A stretch of DNA of 64,000 nt, taken from Lysinibacillus cavernae (GTDB lineage Bacteria > Bacillota > Bacilli > Bacillales_A > Planococcaceae). Both the position numbers and the translations under genes were made by a program. How positions within the stretch are numbered: the stretch's first letter is position 1; every line of letters starts with the position of its first letter. The notes beneath the pieces are model-generated. The model was not told the DNA's origin, ran no database searches, and was given only the letters and a program-made list of their open reading frames with translations. The DNA lies in NCBI RefSeq assembly GCF_009724685.1, contig NZ_WMEF01000015.1, positions 1 to 64,000 of the forward strand, read 5' to 3'. Shown piece by piece: positions 16,964 through 24,581 of this stretch.

Positions 16964-17680
16964 TTATTGGCAGTTTAATACCTCTGCAATATGCATTACT
17001 TTAATCGGCTTTCCTTGGCGTTGAATACGGCCACCGATATTCATTAAACAACCAGCATCTGCCCCGATTAAAATATTCGCCCCGGTTTCTTCCACATTGT
17101 GTACTTTTTCATTGACCATTTCTCCAGAAATATTGCCCATTTTGACAGAGAATGTTCCACCAAATCCACAGCAACGATCCTTGCCGGGGAGGTCCACATA
17201 ATGTAAACCCTTGACGTTTTTTAATAGTTTAAATGGTGCCTCTGTCACGCCAAGTAGTCGAGTCATGTGGCATGATGTGTGGTAAGTAGCATGGCCCTCT
17301 AAATGTGCGCCAACATCTTCAACCTTTAATACATGGACAATAAATTCTGTAAATTCATATGTTTTATCTGCTAATGCTTGTGCTTTTGGCTCCCAAATCG
17401 GGTCCCCCTTAAAAACTAGCGGGTATTCCTTAAACATAAAGGCACAAGAACCAGAAGGGGAGACCACATATTCAGCATGCTCAAAGGTTGTAATCATTTT
17501 TTTCATCGCATTCTTCGATTCTTTTACATAGCCGCTATTGTAAGCAGGCTGCCCACAGCAAATTTGGTTCTCTGGAAAGTCAATAGTACAGCCAAGTCTT
17601 TCTAATACTTCAACGACTGCCTTCCCTACATTTCCTTGAAACATATCCACTAAGCAAGTGGCAAATAGTGAGACGTTCAT
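16964..17680 (-). CDS. lutA: Lactate utilization protein A (CCG-domain oxidoreductase)
   Basis: A 238-residue protein with two cysteine-rich CCG domains: [11 protein letters not shown] near residue 40 and [11 protein letters not shown] near residue 180, the pattern of LutA/GlcF-type subunits. Start ATG 17680 (MNVSLFATC) has AAGGAG 8 nt upstream; earlier ATGs are either too close to this site or lie upstream of it. First gene of lutABC; a palindromic LutR-type box lies 29 nt upstream. Confidence 0.95.
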   Translation of the reverse strand: MNVSLFATCLVDMFQGNVGKAVVEVLERLGCTIDFPENQICCGQPAYNSGYVKESKNAMKKMITTFEHAEYVVSPSGSCAFMFKEYPLVFKGDPIWEPKAQALADKTYEFTEFIVHVLKVEDVGAHLEGHATYHTSCHMTRLLGVTEAPFKLLKNVKGLHYVDLPGKDRCCGFGGTFSVKMGNISGEMVNEKVHNVEETGANILIGADAGCLMNIGGRIQRQGKPIKVMHIAEVLNCQ

Positions 17681-17708
17681 ATTCATCGCTCCTTTATACA
17701 AACAACTG

Positions 17709-17721
17709 GTCATCTGATGAC
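17709..17721. promoter_or_regulatory. LutR operator upstream of lutA
   Basis: GTCATCTGATGAC is a perfect 6-1-6 palindrome just downstream of the lutA -10. GntR/FadR-family regulators bind this kind of short palindrome, and the lutR gene is adjacent. A second near copy lies at 18710-18722. Confidence 0.75.
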
Positions 17722-17735
17722 TTTTCTTTAGTTTT

Positions 17736-17763
17736 ATCATACAACAATTTATAACGACAATAA
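17736..17763 (-). promoter_or_regulatory. lutABC promoter
   Basis: On the minus strand: TTATTG (17758-17763), 16 nt, TATGAT (17736-17741). The LutR palindrome lies around the predicted start, consistent with repression in the absence of lactate. Confidence 0.5.
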
Positions 17764-17786
17764 ACGTTTTTTTAATGAATTTTCAG

Positions 17787-17820
17787 AAAAAAAAACTACC
17801 TAGTGAGACTAGGCAGTTTT
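17787..17820 (-). terminator. Terminator of lutR
   Basis: AAAACTGCCTAG pairs with CTAGGTAGTTTT on the minus strand, followed by T-rich sequence. It starts at the lutR stop codon. Confidence 0.85.
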
Positions 17821-18550
17821 AGTGTGATTTGGGTTCTGTTGTTTCAAAATACTGTAAAAGCACTTTTTCAACATTACTTAAATGAGATGCCATAGCATGT
17901 TTGGCTAGCTCCTCATTTTGTTGTTTAATAGCGAGGAAAATTTGCATATGTTCGTCATATAATTGTTCGCTCGTTGTTTTTTTGGAGTACAACCAAATTC
18001 GGCGTGTTTCTTTCATCGTTTCAATCATAAGTCCAGAAATTTGATCTAGGATTGTAGCGAGGAGGGGGTTATGTGATGCAGTAGATAGAGCCGCATGAAA
18101 TTGATAATCTACTTTTTCACCAAGTTCACCATTACCATGGGCTTGCTTCATCTCCTCTAAAATTTGTAGCATTGCTTGAATATCCTGTTCTGTGCGATGG
18201 ATAGCTGCACTTGCTGCTGCTCCTACCTCAATAATCTTGCGTACTTCTAATAAATGAGCAATATCCTGTTTATTCGTTAACATGGCCGTGGACAAAGGGA
18301 AATCAAGCTGATTGGACGACACACTTTTTACAAAAGTCCCAGAGCCTTGTTTGATTTCAATCAATCCCATTGCCTTTAAAGCAGAAAGTGCCTCCCGTAC
18401 AGCAGATCGACTAACTTGTAATTGTCCAGCAAGTTGCTCTACTGAGTCAAGACGATCACCAGGTTTTAAAACGCCGGATCGTATTTTTTCATGCAAGATT
18501 TCGGACACTTCTTCATAAATTTTTTTAGGTTTAATCTTTCTTAATTCCAA
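17819..18550 (-). CDS. lutR: GntR/FadR-family regulator of lactate utilization
   Basis: A 243-residue FadR-subfamily GntR protein: winged helix at residues 1-75 (KPGDRLDSVEQLAGQLQVSR, then SAVREALSALKAMGLIEI) and an all-helical FCD domain with the metal-binding Asp/His pattern (including FHAALSTASHNPLLA). I place the start at TTG 18550: GAGGTG is 7 nt before it, and a TATAAT at 18597-18602 puts the transcript start after the longer frame's ATG (18595), ruling that one out. Adjacent to lutABC; orthologous position to B. subtilis LutR. Confidence 0.88.
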   Translation of the reverse strand: MELRKIKPKKIYEEVSEILHEKIRSGVLKPGDRLDSVEQLAGQLQVSRSAVREALSALKAMGLIEIKQGSGTFVKSVSSNQLDFPLSTAMLTNKQDIAHLLEVRKIIEVGAAASAAIHRTEQDIQAMLQILEEMKQAHGNGELGEKVDYQFHAALSTASHNPLLATILDQISGLMIETMKETRRIWLYSKKTTSEQLYDEHMQIFLAIKQQNEELAKHAMASHLSNVEKVLLQYFETTEPKSH

Positions 18551-18596
18551 GGAGCTACACCTCTTTTTCTCGAACAATTGCTCAGACTCTATCACT

Positions 18597-18602
18597 ATTA
18601 TA
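18597..18602 (-). promoter_or_regulatory. lutR promoter -10
   Basis: TATAAT on the minus strand, preceded by TG one base upstream (extended -10-like). The -35 is weak. Its position helps to fix the lutR start codon. Confidence 0.45.
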
Positions 18603-18709
18603 CATGAAGATAAGTCATTTACTCACTGAGTAACAAGAATACTTTGTTTTGAGGGGTATAACAGTCGAAATTTGAAAAAAAGCAATTCTATAAAAAACCT
18701 TATAATAAG

Positions 18710-18722
18710 GTCATCAGATGAT
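18710..18722. promoter_or_regulatory. Second LutR-like box without an obvious target gene
   Basis: GTCATCAGATGAT matches the lutA operator palindrome with one arm mismatch. It lies in a 510-bp gap (18551-19060) between lutR and ccdA, 160 bp upstream of lutR. The rest of the gap up to the ccdA promoter (18723-18899) holds no reading frame or structure I can support. Confidence 0.5.
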
Positions 18723-18899
18723 AAGATTTTCTGATAAATATAGAGTGGGTTGTAAAAATAAATGGTTTCTTACAATAACATGTACGTAGTAGTATGTAAG
18801 CTTGTTTCAACATTAGCCGCAAGTAATCGACAATGTCAAGACTGGAGGAAAGAGGTTAGCTTTTCTTTTTATAGATAGGGAGAATATTGGCGAATTTTG

Positions 18900-18928
18900 T
18901 TGACAGGAAATCAGCAGGGGCGCATAAT
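18900..18928 (+). promoter_or_regulatory. Promoter of ccdA operon
   Basis: TTGACA (18900-18905), 17-nt spacer, CATAAT (18923-18928). Predicted transcription start is about 18935, giving a leader of about 125 nt before ccdA. Confidence 0.7.
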
Positions 18929-19060
18929 GCAGAAGTAGCTTGATGGAACTTCTTAAAAATCTCATAATTTCGTCATGAAACGTTCACAAACAGAAAGTAC
19001 GCATTTTATCAAGTTTTTTGGTACGATGGAGGCAGTAACTGTAAGGAGCGATTAAAAAAT

Positions 19061-19771
19061 ATGGGATCTGATATTAACGTATTTTTAGCTTTTGGTGCAG
19101 GGTTTTTAAGTTTTATTTCACCATGTACTCTCCCACTGTATCCAGCATTTTTATCGTACATAACGGGTATGACATTAGATGAGCTAAAATCAGAAAAAGG
19201 TATGCTACAAAAGCGTGCCATTTTCCACACATTATTCTTTTTACTAGGATTTTCAATTATCTTTATCATTATTGGATTAAGTGCTTCCTATGCGGCAGAA
19301 TTTTTCCTTAATTATCAAACTTTATTACGACAGATTGGAGCTATTCTAATCGTAGTATTTGGTTTAATGATTGTAGGATTATTGCAAATAGATTTCTTAA
19401 TGAAGGATCGAAAATTTCAATTTAAAAATCGACCATCTGGCTATTTTGGATCTGTCTTAATTGGTATTGCCTTTGCGGCAGGTTGGACACCATGTACAGG
19501 ACCAATCCTTGCATCGATAATTATGTTAGCTAGCACAAATCCAGGTGCGGGCTTTAGCTATATGTTTGCCTATTATTTAGGTTTTGCGATTCCATTCTTC
19601 GTGCTATCTTTCTTCATTTCACGTATGACATGGATTCGTACACACAGCCAAAAAATTGTGAAAATCGGTGGTTATGTGATGATTGCCGTTGGGATCTTGT
19701 TATTCTTTGATGGACTAACGTATATTACACGCGTTTTACAGCCGATTTTCGGTGGATTTACAGGCTTTTAA
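19061..19771 (+). CDS. ccdA: Cytochrome c biogenesis thiol-disulfide protein CcdA
   Basis: A 236-residue, six-segment membrane protein of the DsbD/CcdA family. It carries both redox cysteines: FISPCTLPLYPAF (helix 1) and AAGWTPCTGPILAS (helix 4). It moves reducing equivalents from cytoplasmic thioredoxin across the membrane for haem attachment and spore-cortex synthesis. First gene of ccdA-ccdB-ccdC. AAGGAG precedes the ATG with a longish 12-nt spacer. Confidence 0.95.
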   Translation: MGSDINVFLAFGAGFLSFISPCTLPLYPAFLSYITGMTLDELKSEKGMLQKRAIFHTLFFLLGFSIIFIIIGLSASYAAEFFLNYQTLLRQIGAILIVVFGLMIVGLLQIDFLMKDRKFQFKNRPSGYFGSVLIGIAFAAGWTPCTGPILASIIMLASTNPGAGFSYMFAYYLGFAIPFFVLSFFISRMTWIRTHSQKIVKIGGYVMIAVGILLFFDGLTYITRVLQPIFGGFTGF

Positions 19772-19823
19772 TTTGTTAAACTAAAGAGGCATACCGAACT
19801 TTAGCGTGGAGGGAGATGAGCAT

Positions 19824-20192
19824 GTGCCTACAGTTTTAGTAGTGGATGACACGCTATTTATGCGTGTTGCAATCAGTAATATGTTTACAGAATGGGGTTA
19901 TGAGGTAGTCGGTAAGGCAGCAAATGGTAAAGAAGCTGTGGCGATGTATCGTGAGTTACAACCAGATTTAGTCACAATGGATGTAACGATGCCCGTTATG
20001 ACAGGTATTGCGGCAGTAAAAAAAATTGTCCCAGAATTTCCGAATGCAAAAATTATTATGGTGACTGCATTAGGACAACAAAAATTAATCGTAGAAGCGA
20101 TTGAAAGTGGAGCAAAAGATTTTATCACAAAGCCTTTCGAACCAGAAAGATTAAAGGCTGTAGCTGATCAATTACTTGGACAAAATTGCTAA
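19824..20192 (+). CDS. Single-domain response regulator CcdB/YneI-like
   Basis: A 122-residue CheY-like receiver with no output domain. The phosphorylation site is D53 (LVTMDVTMPVM), acidic residues VVDDT are near the start, T (IIMVTAL) and K (DFITKPFEP) complete the active site. GTG start at 19824 with GGGAG 8 nt upstream; in-frame GTG 19806 is less well placed. It lies between ccdA and ccdC, as does yneI (ccdB) in B. subtilis. The partner kinase is not visible here. Confidence 0.9.
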   Translation: MPTVLVVDDTLFMRVAISNMFTEWGYEVVGKAANGKEAVAMYRELQPDLVTMDVTMPVMTGIAAVKKIVPEFPNAKIIMVTALGQQKLIVEAIESGAKDFITKPFEPERLKAVADQLLGQNC

Positions 20193-20218
20193 TTAGACAT
20201 TAGAGGAGGATTTTTTTT

Positions 20219-20713
20219 ATGTTGAGCAGTATCCCTTCTCACTATTATGTTATAGGGTCGACCATCATGGCCATTCTGATGGGGAGCTTCGTGATGGTCA
20301 TACGAATGAGAGCTTCCAAAAAACCAACAAATGAGAAGAAAATTATTATTCCACCAATAGCGATGTCTTCTGGTGCACTGATGTTTTTATTTGAGCAATT
20401 CCGAGTGCCTCCAATGCAAATATTAGAGGCAGCGGCTGTGGGAATGGTGTTCTCGACCATATTAATTGCTACATCAAAATTTGAAGTAAGGGGTCGAGAT
20501 ATTTATTTAAAACGTTCAAAAGCATTCGTTTTTATATTAATGGGTTTGTTAATATTCCGAGTGGTTGCGAAAATGATTTTAAGTAACTCCATTGATGTCG
20601 GTGAATTAGCAGGTATGTTCTGGATATTAGCCTTTGCCATGTTAGTACCTTGGCGAATTGCTATGCTGCTCCAGTTTAAAAGAGTCAAAAAAACAATTCC
20701 AAAACTACACTAG
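20219..20713 (+). CDS. ccdC: CcdC/YneJ family membrane protein
   Basis: A 164-residue membrane protein of the CcdC (DUF1453) family with about five hydrophobic segments. The family is linked to CcdA and cytochrome c maturation but is not always essential. RBS GAGGAGG upstream. Its final codons form the left arm of the operon terminator. In B. subtilis the next gene is yneK; here a 1.2-kb repeat array separates them. Confidence 0.88.
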   Translation: MLSSIPSHYYVIGSTIMAILMGSFVMVIRMRASKKPTNEKKIIIPPIAMSSGALMFLFEQFRVPPMQILEAAAVGMVFSTILIATSKFEVRGRDIYLKRSKAFVFILMGLLIFRVVAKMILSNSIDVGELAGMFWILAFAMLVPWRIAMLLQFKRVKKTIPKLH

Positions 20714-20737
20714 AGTTAAAGCTAGTGTAGTTTTTTT
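20701..20737 (+). terminator. Terminator of ccd operon
   Basis: AAAACTACACTAG pairs with CTAGTGTAGTTTT across an 8-nt loop, followed by T7. The left arm contains the ccdC stop codon. Confidence 0.92.
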
Positions 20738-20765
20738 GTGCTTCAGCGTGGATGTAACTCTGTTA

Positions 20766-21968
20766 GTGGTGGATAGAACTCCAAAAGTGAAGGATAGAAC
20801 GTGCAAAGTGATGGATAGAACTCCAAAAGTGAAGGGTAGAGCGTGCAAAGTGGTGGATAGAACTCCGAAAGTGACGGATAGAACCTCGAAAAGTGAAGGG
20901 TAGGGCGTGCAAAGTGGTGCATAGAACCTCGCAAGAACAGGATAGAGTGTGCAAAGAGTGAATAGAACTCTAAAAGTGAAGGATAGAGCGTGAAAAGTGG
21001 TGGATAGAATCATCAAGCGTAGATAGAGCCGCAAAGTAGTGGATAGAACTCCAAAAGTGAAGGATAGAGTGTGCAAAGTGGTGGATAGAACCTCGAAAGT
21101 ACTGGATAGAGCCACAAAGAGTGGATAGAACTTCAAAAGTGAAGGATAGAGCGTGCAAAGTGGTGGATAGAACTCCAAAAGTGAAGGATAGAGCGTGCAA
21201 AGTGGTGGATAGAACTCCAAAAGTACTGGATAGAGTTTCAAAGAGTGGATAGAATCTCAAAAGTGAAGGATAGAGTGTGCAAAGTGGTGGATAGAACCTC
21301 GAAAGTACTGGATAGAGCCACAAAGAGTGGATAGAACTCCGAAAGTGAAGGATAGAGCGTGCAAAGTAGTGGATAGAACTCTAAAAGTGAAGGATAGAGC
21401 CTCGAAAAGTGAAGGGTAGAGCCTCGAAAAGTGAAGGGTAGGGCGTGCAAAGTGGTGCATAGAACCTCGAAAGAACAGGATAGAGTGTGCAAAGAGTGGA
21501 TAGAATCTCAAAAGTGAAGGATAGAGCGTGCAATGTGGTGGATAGAACTCCAAAAGTGAAGGATAGAGCGTGCAAAGTGGTGGATAGAATCATCAAGTGT
21601 AGATAGAGCCGCAAAGTAGTGGATAGAACTCCAAAAGTGAAGGATAGAGTGTGCAAAGTGGTGGATAGAACCTCGAAAGTACTGGATAGAGCCACAAAGA
21701 GTGGATAGAACTTCAAAAGTGAAGGATAGAGCGTGCAAAGTGGTGGATAGAACTCCAAAAGTGAAGGATAGAGCGTGCAAAGTGGTGGATAGAACTCCAA
21801 AAGTACTGGATAGAGTTTCAAAGAGTGGATAGAATCTCAAAAGTGAAGGATAGAGCCGCAAAGTAGTGGATTGAACTCCAAAAGTAGTGGATAGAACTCC
21901 GAAAGTGGTGGATAGAACACCGAAAGTGACGGATAGAACTTCAAAAGTGCTGGATAGAACCCCAAAAG
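20766..21968 (+). repeat. 21-bp GGATAGA repeat array 2 (largest)
   Basis: About 55-60 tandem units, mostly 21 bp with some shorter variants (for example GTGGATAGAATCTCAAAA). Unit core GTGRNGGATAGA; the local flavours GCGTGCAAA, ACTCCAAAA and CCTCGAAA alternate. Higher-order duplication: 21000-21275 recurs at 21580-21855 (offset 580) with one difference seen. All minus-strand frames are open for long stretches because the unit is a multiple of three without stops; I do not count these as genes. No palindromic units, no unique spacers. The array lies between the ccd terminator and the yneK terminator, convergent genes on each side. Confidence 0.95.
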
Positions 21969-22009
21969 GAACGAATACCCCTTCACACACGCGCAGCTAA
22001 TAAGAGAAA

Positions 22010-22037
22010 AACGCTGCACAAGTTTCTGTGCAGCGTT
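22010..22037 (-). terminator. Terminator of yneK-like gene
   Basis: AACGCTGCACA pairs perfectly with TGTGCAGCGTT over a 6-nt loop; on the minus strand it runs into TTTTC. It separates yneK from the repeat array. Confidence 0.85.
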
Positions 22038-22040
22038 ACA

Positions 22041-22478
22041 TTAATCGAATAAATGTTCATATGGGGCGATGTCAATTTGCATTTGCTCTAATTTTTTGCG
22101 TAAAAATTTGTGATCGCGTTTTGGTGTTGCTTGGATATATCCACGAATAATGAGGTCGTTATTAATGGCTGCCGCTTTTTCCTCTAAAGCTAGCGCGCCA
22201 ATTTTCCCTGCAATTTTTTCCTTTGCCACTTGTCTAAAGAGCTCGGGTACAGGGCTTACTAGCTCATATAGTAAGTCTTTTTCAGCTTGTCCCCATAAGT
22301 GAATAGTTTTATCTAAATAGTATTCTTGCCAATCTAAATCTGATTTTCCATCTTGCTTAGGTAGTGCTTTTAAAAATTTTCGGAACATGAAGAATCCGCC
22401 AATAGCCATCAATGAAATGAGGACAACAACCCAAAATAAAATAAACCATAAAAACCAACCTTGTAACAAATCGTTCAC
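22041..22478 (-). CDS. yneK: DUF2621 family protein, YneK-like
   Basis: A 145-residue protein with one N-terminal membrane segment (FLWFILFWVVVLISLMAIGG) and a cytoplasmic domain with DWQEYYLDKTIHLW and a C-terminal KLEQMQIDIAPYEHLF pattern, as recalled for B. subtilis YneK (DUF2621). Its location next to ccdC, in opposite orientation, matches known synteny. Function unknown, possibly linked with spore development or cytochrome assembly through its neighbours. Confidence 0.8.
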   Translation of the reverse strand: MNDLLQGWFLWFILFWVVVLISLMAIGGFFMFRKFLKALPKQDGKSDLDWQEYYLDKTIHLWGQAEKDLLYELVSPVPELFRQVAKEKIAGKIGALALEEKAAAINNDLIIRGYIQATPKRDHKFLRKKLEQMQIDIAPYEHLFD

Positions 22479-22590
22479 CTCTTTGCCTTCTCTTACTCTA
22501 TTATAAAAGCTTACGAAAAAAAATTCATCCTAAATGTCTCTTTTTTAGCAATTCACCATTATATAGTGTGTAGAAGGGAGGTGACGCGAG

Positions 22591-22806
22591 ATGGTAAACA
22601 CTCATTTTTTAAATGCTACACTGCGCCTCAAGTATGTGGATGGCTATGATGAACAAAACGAACCAACGTTCATAACGAAATCGTATCGAAATGTCAATAA
22701 TACACATCATGCAGACGATTTAGTAGCTGTTGCACATGCCATTGCTAGTCTATCATCGCAGACACTTTCAAGCATTGTAAAGCAAGAAACACATGAATTA
22801 TCTTAA
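22591..22806 (+). CDS. DUF1659 family small protein
   Basis: A 71-residue protein of the DUF1659 type (FLNATLRLKYVDGYDEQNEP, then YRNVNNTHHADDLVAVAHAI, TLSSIVKQETHEL). Very strong RBS (GGGAGGTGA). It is the first of three tiny genes (DUF1659, DUF2922, YvrJ) commonly found together in Bacillales. Function unknown. Confidence 0.85.
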   Translation: MVNTHFLNATLRLKYVDGYDEQNEPTFITKSYRNVNNTHHADDLVAVAHAIASLSSQTLSSIVKQETHELS

Positions 22807-22821
22807 GGGAGGGATCACTGC

Positions 22822-23046
22822 ATGACGCAAGTATTAGAATTACAATTTGCTACGGCTGACGGTAAAACGACATCACTTACGATTGATGCACCAAAACCGA
22901 ATGTTACAGCAGCTGAAATTCAGCAGGTCATGGAAACCATTATGGCTAAAAATGTTTTTGTTGGACAAGCAGGAGCCTTGTCAGCCATAAAAGGAGCGCG
23001 CATTGTCGAGCGACAAGTAACAGAATTTGAAGTAGCAACAGAATAG
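22822..23046 (+). CDS. DUF2922 family small protein
   Basis: A 74-residue protein with the DUF2922 pattern: LELQFATADGKTTSLTIDAP, then VTAAEIQQVMETIMAKNVF, and a C-terminal GARIVERQVTEFEV strand. It lies 15 nt after the DUF1659 gene with its own GGGAGGG site. It resembles a small beta-rich subunit and may form a complex with the DUF1659 protein; role unknown. Confidence 0.85.
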   Translation: MTQVLELQFATADGKTTSLTIDAPKPNVTAAEIQQVMETIMAKNVFVGQAGALSAIKGARIVERQVTEFEVATE

Positions 23047-23049
23047 TTC

Positions 23050-23089
23050 AAAAATGGTCTTTGCACAGTGAACTGCAAAGACCATTTTT
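23050..23089 (+). terminator. Terminator between DUF2922 gene and yvrJ-like gene
   Basis: A 16-bp perfect stem (AAAAATGGTCTTTGCA and complement) with an 8-nt loop. The 3' arm supplies the T-run. It should sharply reduce transcription into the following YvrJ-family gene. Confidence 0.85.
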
Positions 23090-23114
23090 ACCGTAAACGA
23101 AAGGAGGAGTCCTA

Positions 23115-23237
23115 ATGGAACAGTGGTTGAACATGATATCCGATATTGGTTTTCCGATTTTAGTGTCATTTTATTTATTGCACCGTGTCGAAGTAAAACT
23201 AGATGCGATTCATGCTGCGCTTGTTTCGTTAAAATGA
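23115..23237 (+). CDS. YvrJ family protein
   Basis: A 40-residue protein (MEQWLNMISDIGFPIL, then SFYLLHRVEVKLDAIHAAL). The short membrane helix followed by LLxRVExKLDxI is typical of the YvrJ family. RBS AAGGAGGAG, 6 nt spacing. It follows DUF1659 and DUF2922 in the usual order. Function unknown. Confidence 0.82.
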   Translation: MEQWLNMISDIGFPILVSFYLLHRVEVKLDAIHAALVSLK

Positions 23238-23341
23238 AATTGATTTCACAAAGATGTACGAAAGCTGTCACTTTGAAGTTCTTGTCAACGCTTACAACCT
23301 ACGTTAGGATGAGGATAGTGTAGGTTAGGGAGAGTGTTGAC

Positions 23342-23950
23342 ATGAAACGTAAATTAATGGGGCTAGTCTTTCTTTTAGCCTGTGCGTCTGTGCTAGGCGC
23401 ATGTGGTAATTCAAAATTTAAAGCAGATTATAGCCTGGAAATACCTGATTTTGAACATGTTAATCAACGAGGTGAGACTGTTTCCTTAGAAAGTTTAAAA
23501 GGAAAGCCTTGGATTGGCATGTATATTTTCACGAACTGTGTGTCGATTTGCCCTCCAATGTCATTGAACATGGCACAAGTGCAAGAAAAGCTCCAGAAAA
23601 AAGGAGTAGAGGATTATAACATCGTTGCCTTTTCAATAGATCCAGACGTTGATAAACCAGAAGTATTAGCCAATTATATTAGTAAATACAATGTACCAGA
23701 TGAATCTAAATGGAATCTTCTTACAGGGTATTCACAAAAATATATTGAACAGTTTGCGGTTAAAAATACGAAGATTTTAGTGAAGGACGATCCTAACAGT
23801 GACCAAGTCATTCATGGTAATCAATTTTTCTTAGTCGATAAAGATGGTGTCATCGTCAAAATGTATAATGGTTACGCTGAAAATATTGAAGATGTACCTA
23901 TTGATACGATAGCTTCTGATATCGAAACATATATTGATGAAAATTTATAA
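23342..23950 (+). CDS. Sco1/SenC family copper-binding lipoprotein (YpmQ-like)
   Basis: A 202-residue lipoprotein. Signal peptide with lipobox LGAC (Cys about residue 21), then a thioredoxin-fold Sco domain with CVSICP as the CxxxC copper motif and the distal His in VIHGNQFFLVDKDG. Sco proteins deliver copper or electrons to the CuA site of cytochrome c oxidase. A hairpin AACCTAC/GTAGGTT lies just before the RBS and could affect translation. Single-gene unit. Confidence 0.93.
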   Translation: MKRKLMGLVFLLACASVLGACGNSKFKADYSLEIPDFEHVNQRGETVSLESLKGKPWIGMYIFTNCVSICPPMSLNMAQVQEKLQKKGVEDYNIVAFSIDPDVDKPEVLANYISKYNVPDESKWNLLTGYSQKYIEQFAVKNTKILVKDDPNSDQVIHGNQFFLVDKDGVIVKMYNGYAENIEDVPIDTIASDIETYIDENL

Positions 23951-23958
23951 ATAGGTAG

Positions 23959-23993
23959 AAAACCGTCTCGTACATTAGAGGCGGTTTTTTTTT
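23959..23993 (+). terminator. Terminator after Sco-like gene
   Basis: AAACCGTCTC pairs with GAGGCGGTTT (one wobble) and is followed by a long T-run. Confidence 0.85.
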
Positions 23994-24065
23994 GCCATTT
24001 TGAATCTGGAAAAATAATCTTTTTCTGGTTGGGAATCGTTTATAGTGTAGAAGGAGGGAGAATGC

Positions 24066-24581
24066 ATGTCTGATAACGAAAAATTAGAACAGCTAATGGC
24101 TATACATACGGAGCAATTGTTTCGAATTGCTTTTTACTATACAAAGGATTTACAAATAGCCGAGGATATCGTGCAGGATGTTTTTATTAAATTCTATCAT
24201 CAAAAACAATATGAAGAACGAGGAGAAATGAAGGCCTACCTTGCCCGCATGACGATCAATAAATGCAAAGATTACTTAAAAAGCTGGGCATATCGAAAAA
24301 TCACATTTCAGCATAAATTTTTTACAAAACAAAAATCTGTATTGCAGGAATCACTTATTCTTCAAGATGAACAAGCTCTATTAGATGAAGCGATTTTACG
24401 CTTACCAATCAAGCAGCGCGAAGCAATTGTCTATTTTTATTTGGAGGAGATGACGATTAAAGAGATTCCTGAACTACTTGCAATTCCTGAGGGTACGGTG
24501 AAATCTCGGTTAAAGAAGGGCAAGGAGCTATTAAAAGTGGATTTACAGCATATTGAATGGGAGGTGCTTTTCCATGGATAA
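24066..24581 (+). CDS. ECF-type RNA polymerase sigma factor
   Basis: A 171-residue sigma-70 family protein with only regions 2 and 4. Region 2: LFRIAFYYTKDLQIAEDIVQ then DVFIKFYHQ; region 4: LPIKQREAIVYFYLEEMTIKE, then LLAIPEGTVKSRLKKGKELL. It overlaps the next gene by 8 nt, which encodes a one-helix membrane protein as expected of an anti-sigma. I did not find a convincing autoregulatory ECF promoter upstream; the TelA-family gene at 6452 has an ECF-type promoter that this or another sigma could use. Confidence 0.92.
   Translation: MSDNEKLEQLMAIHTEQLFRIAFYYTKDLQIAEDIVQDVFIKFYHQKQYEERGEMKAYLARMTINKCKDYLKSWAYRKITFQHKFFTKQKSVLQESLILQDEQALLDEAILRLPIKQREAIVYFYLEEMTIKEIPELLAIPEGTVKSRLKKGKELLKVDLQHIEWEVLFHG

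Noticed and set aside
20766-21968. CRISPR array
   Set aside because: Units are directly adjacent with degenerate tails and no unique spacers of constant length; no cas genes are seen in the window.
20705-22019. Several long overlapping minus-strand frames (up to about 178 residues) and smaller plus-strand frames through repeat array 2, with similar ones in arrays 1, 3 and 4
   Set aside because: They are open because the 21-nt unit is a multiple of three and lacks stops in most frames. Three frames are open at once, none has an SD, and the translations are simple heptads such as FYPPLCT and FYPSLLE.
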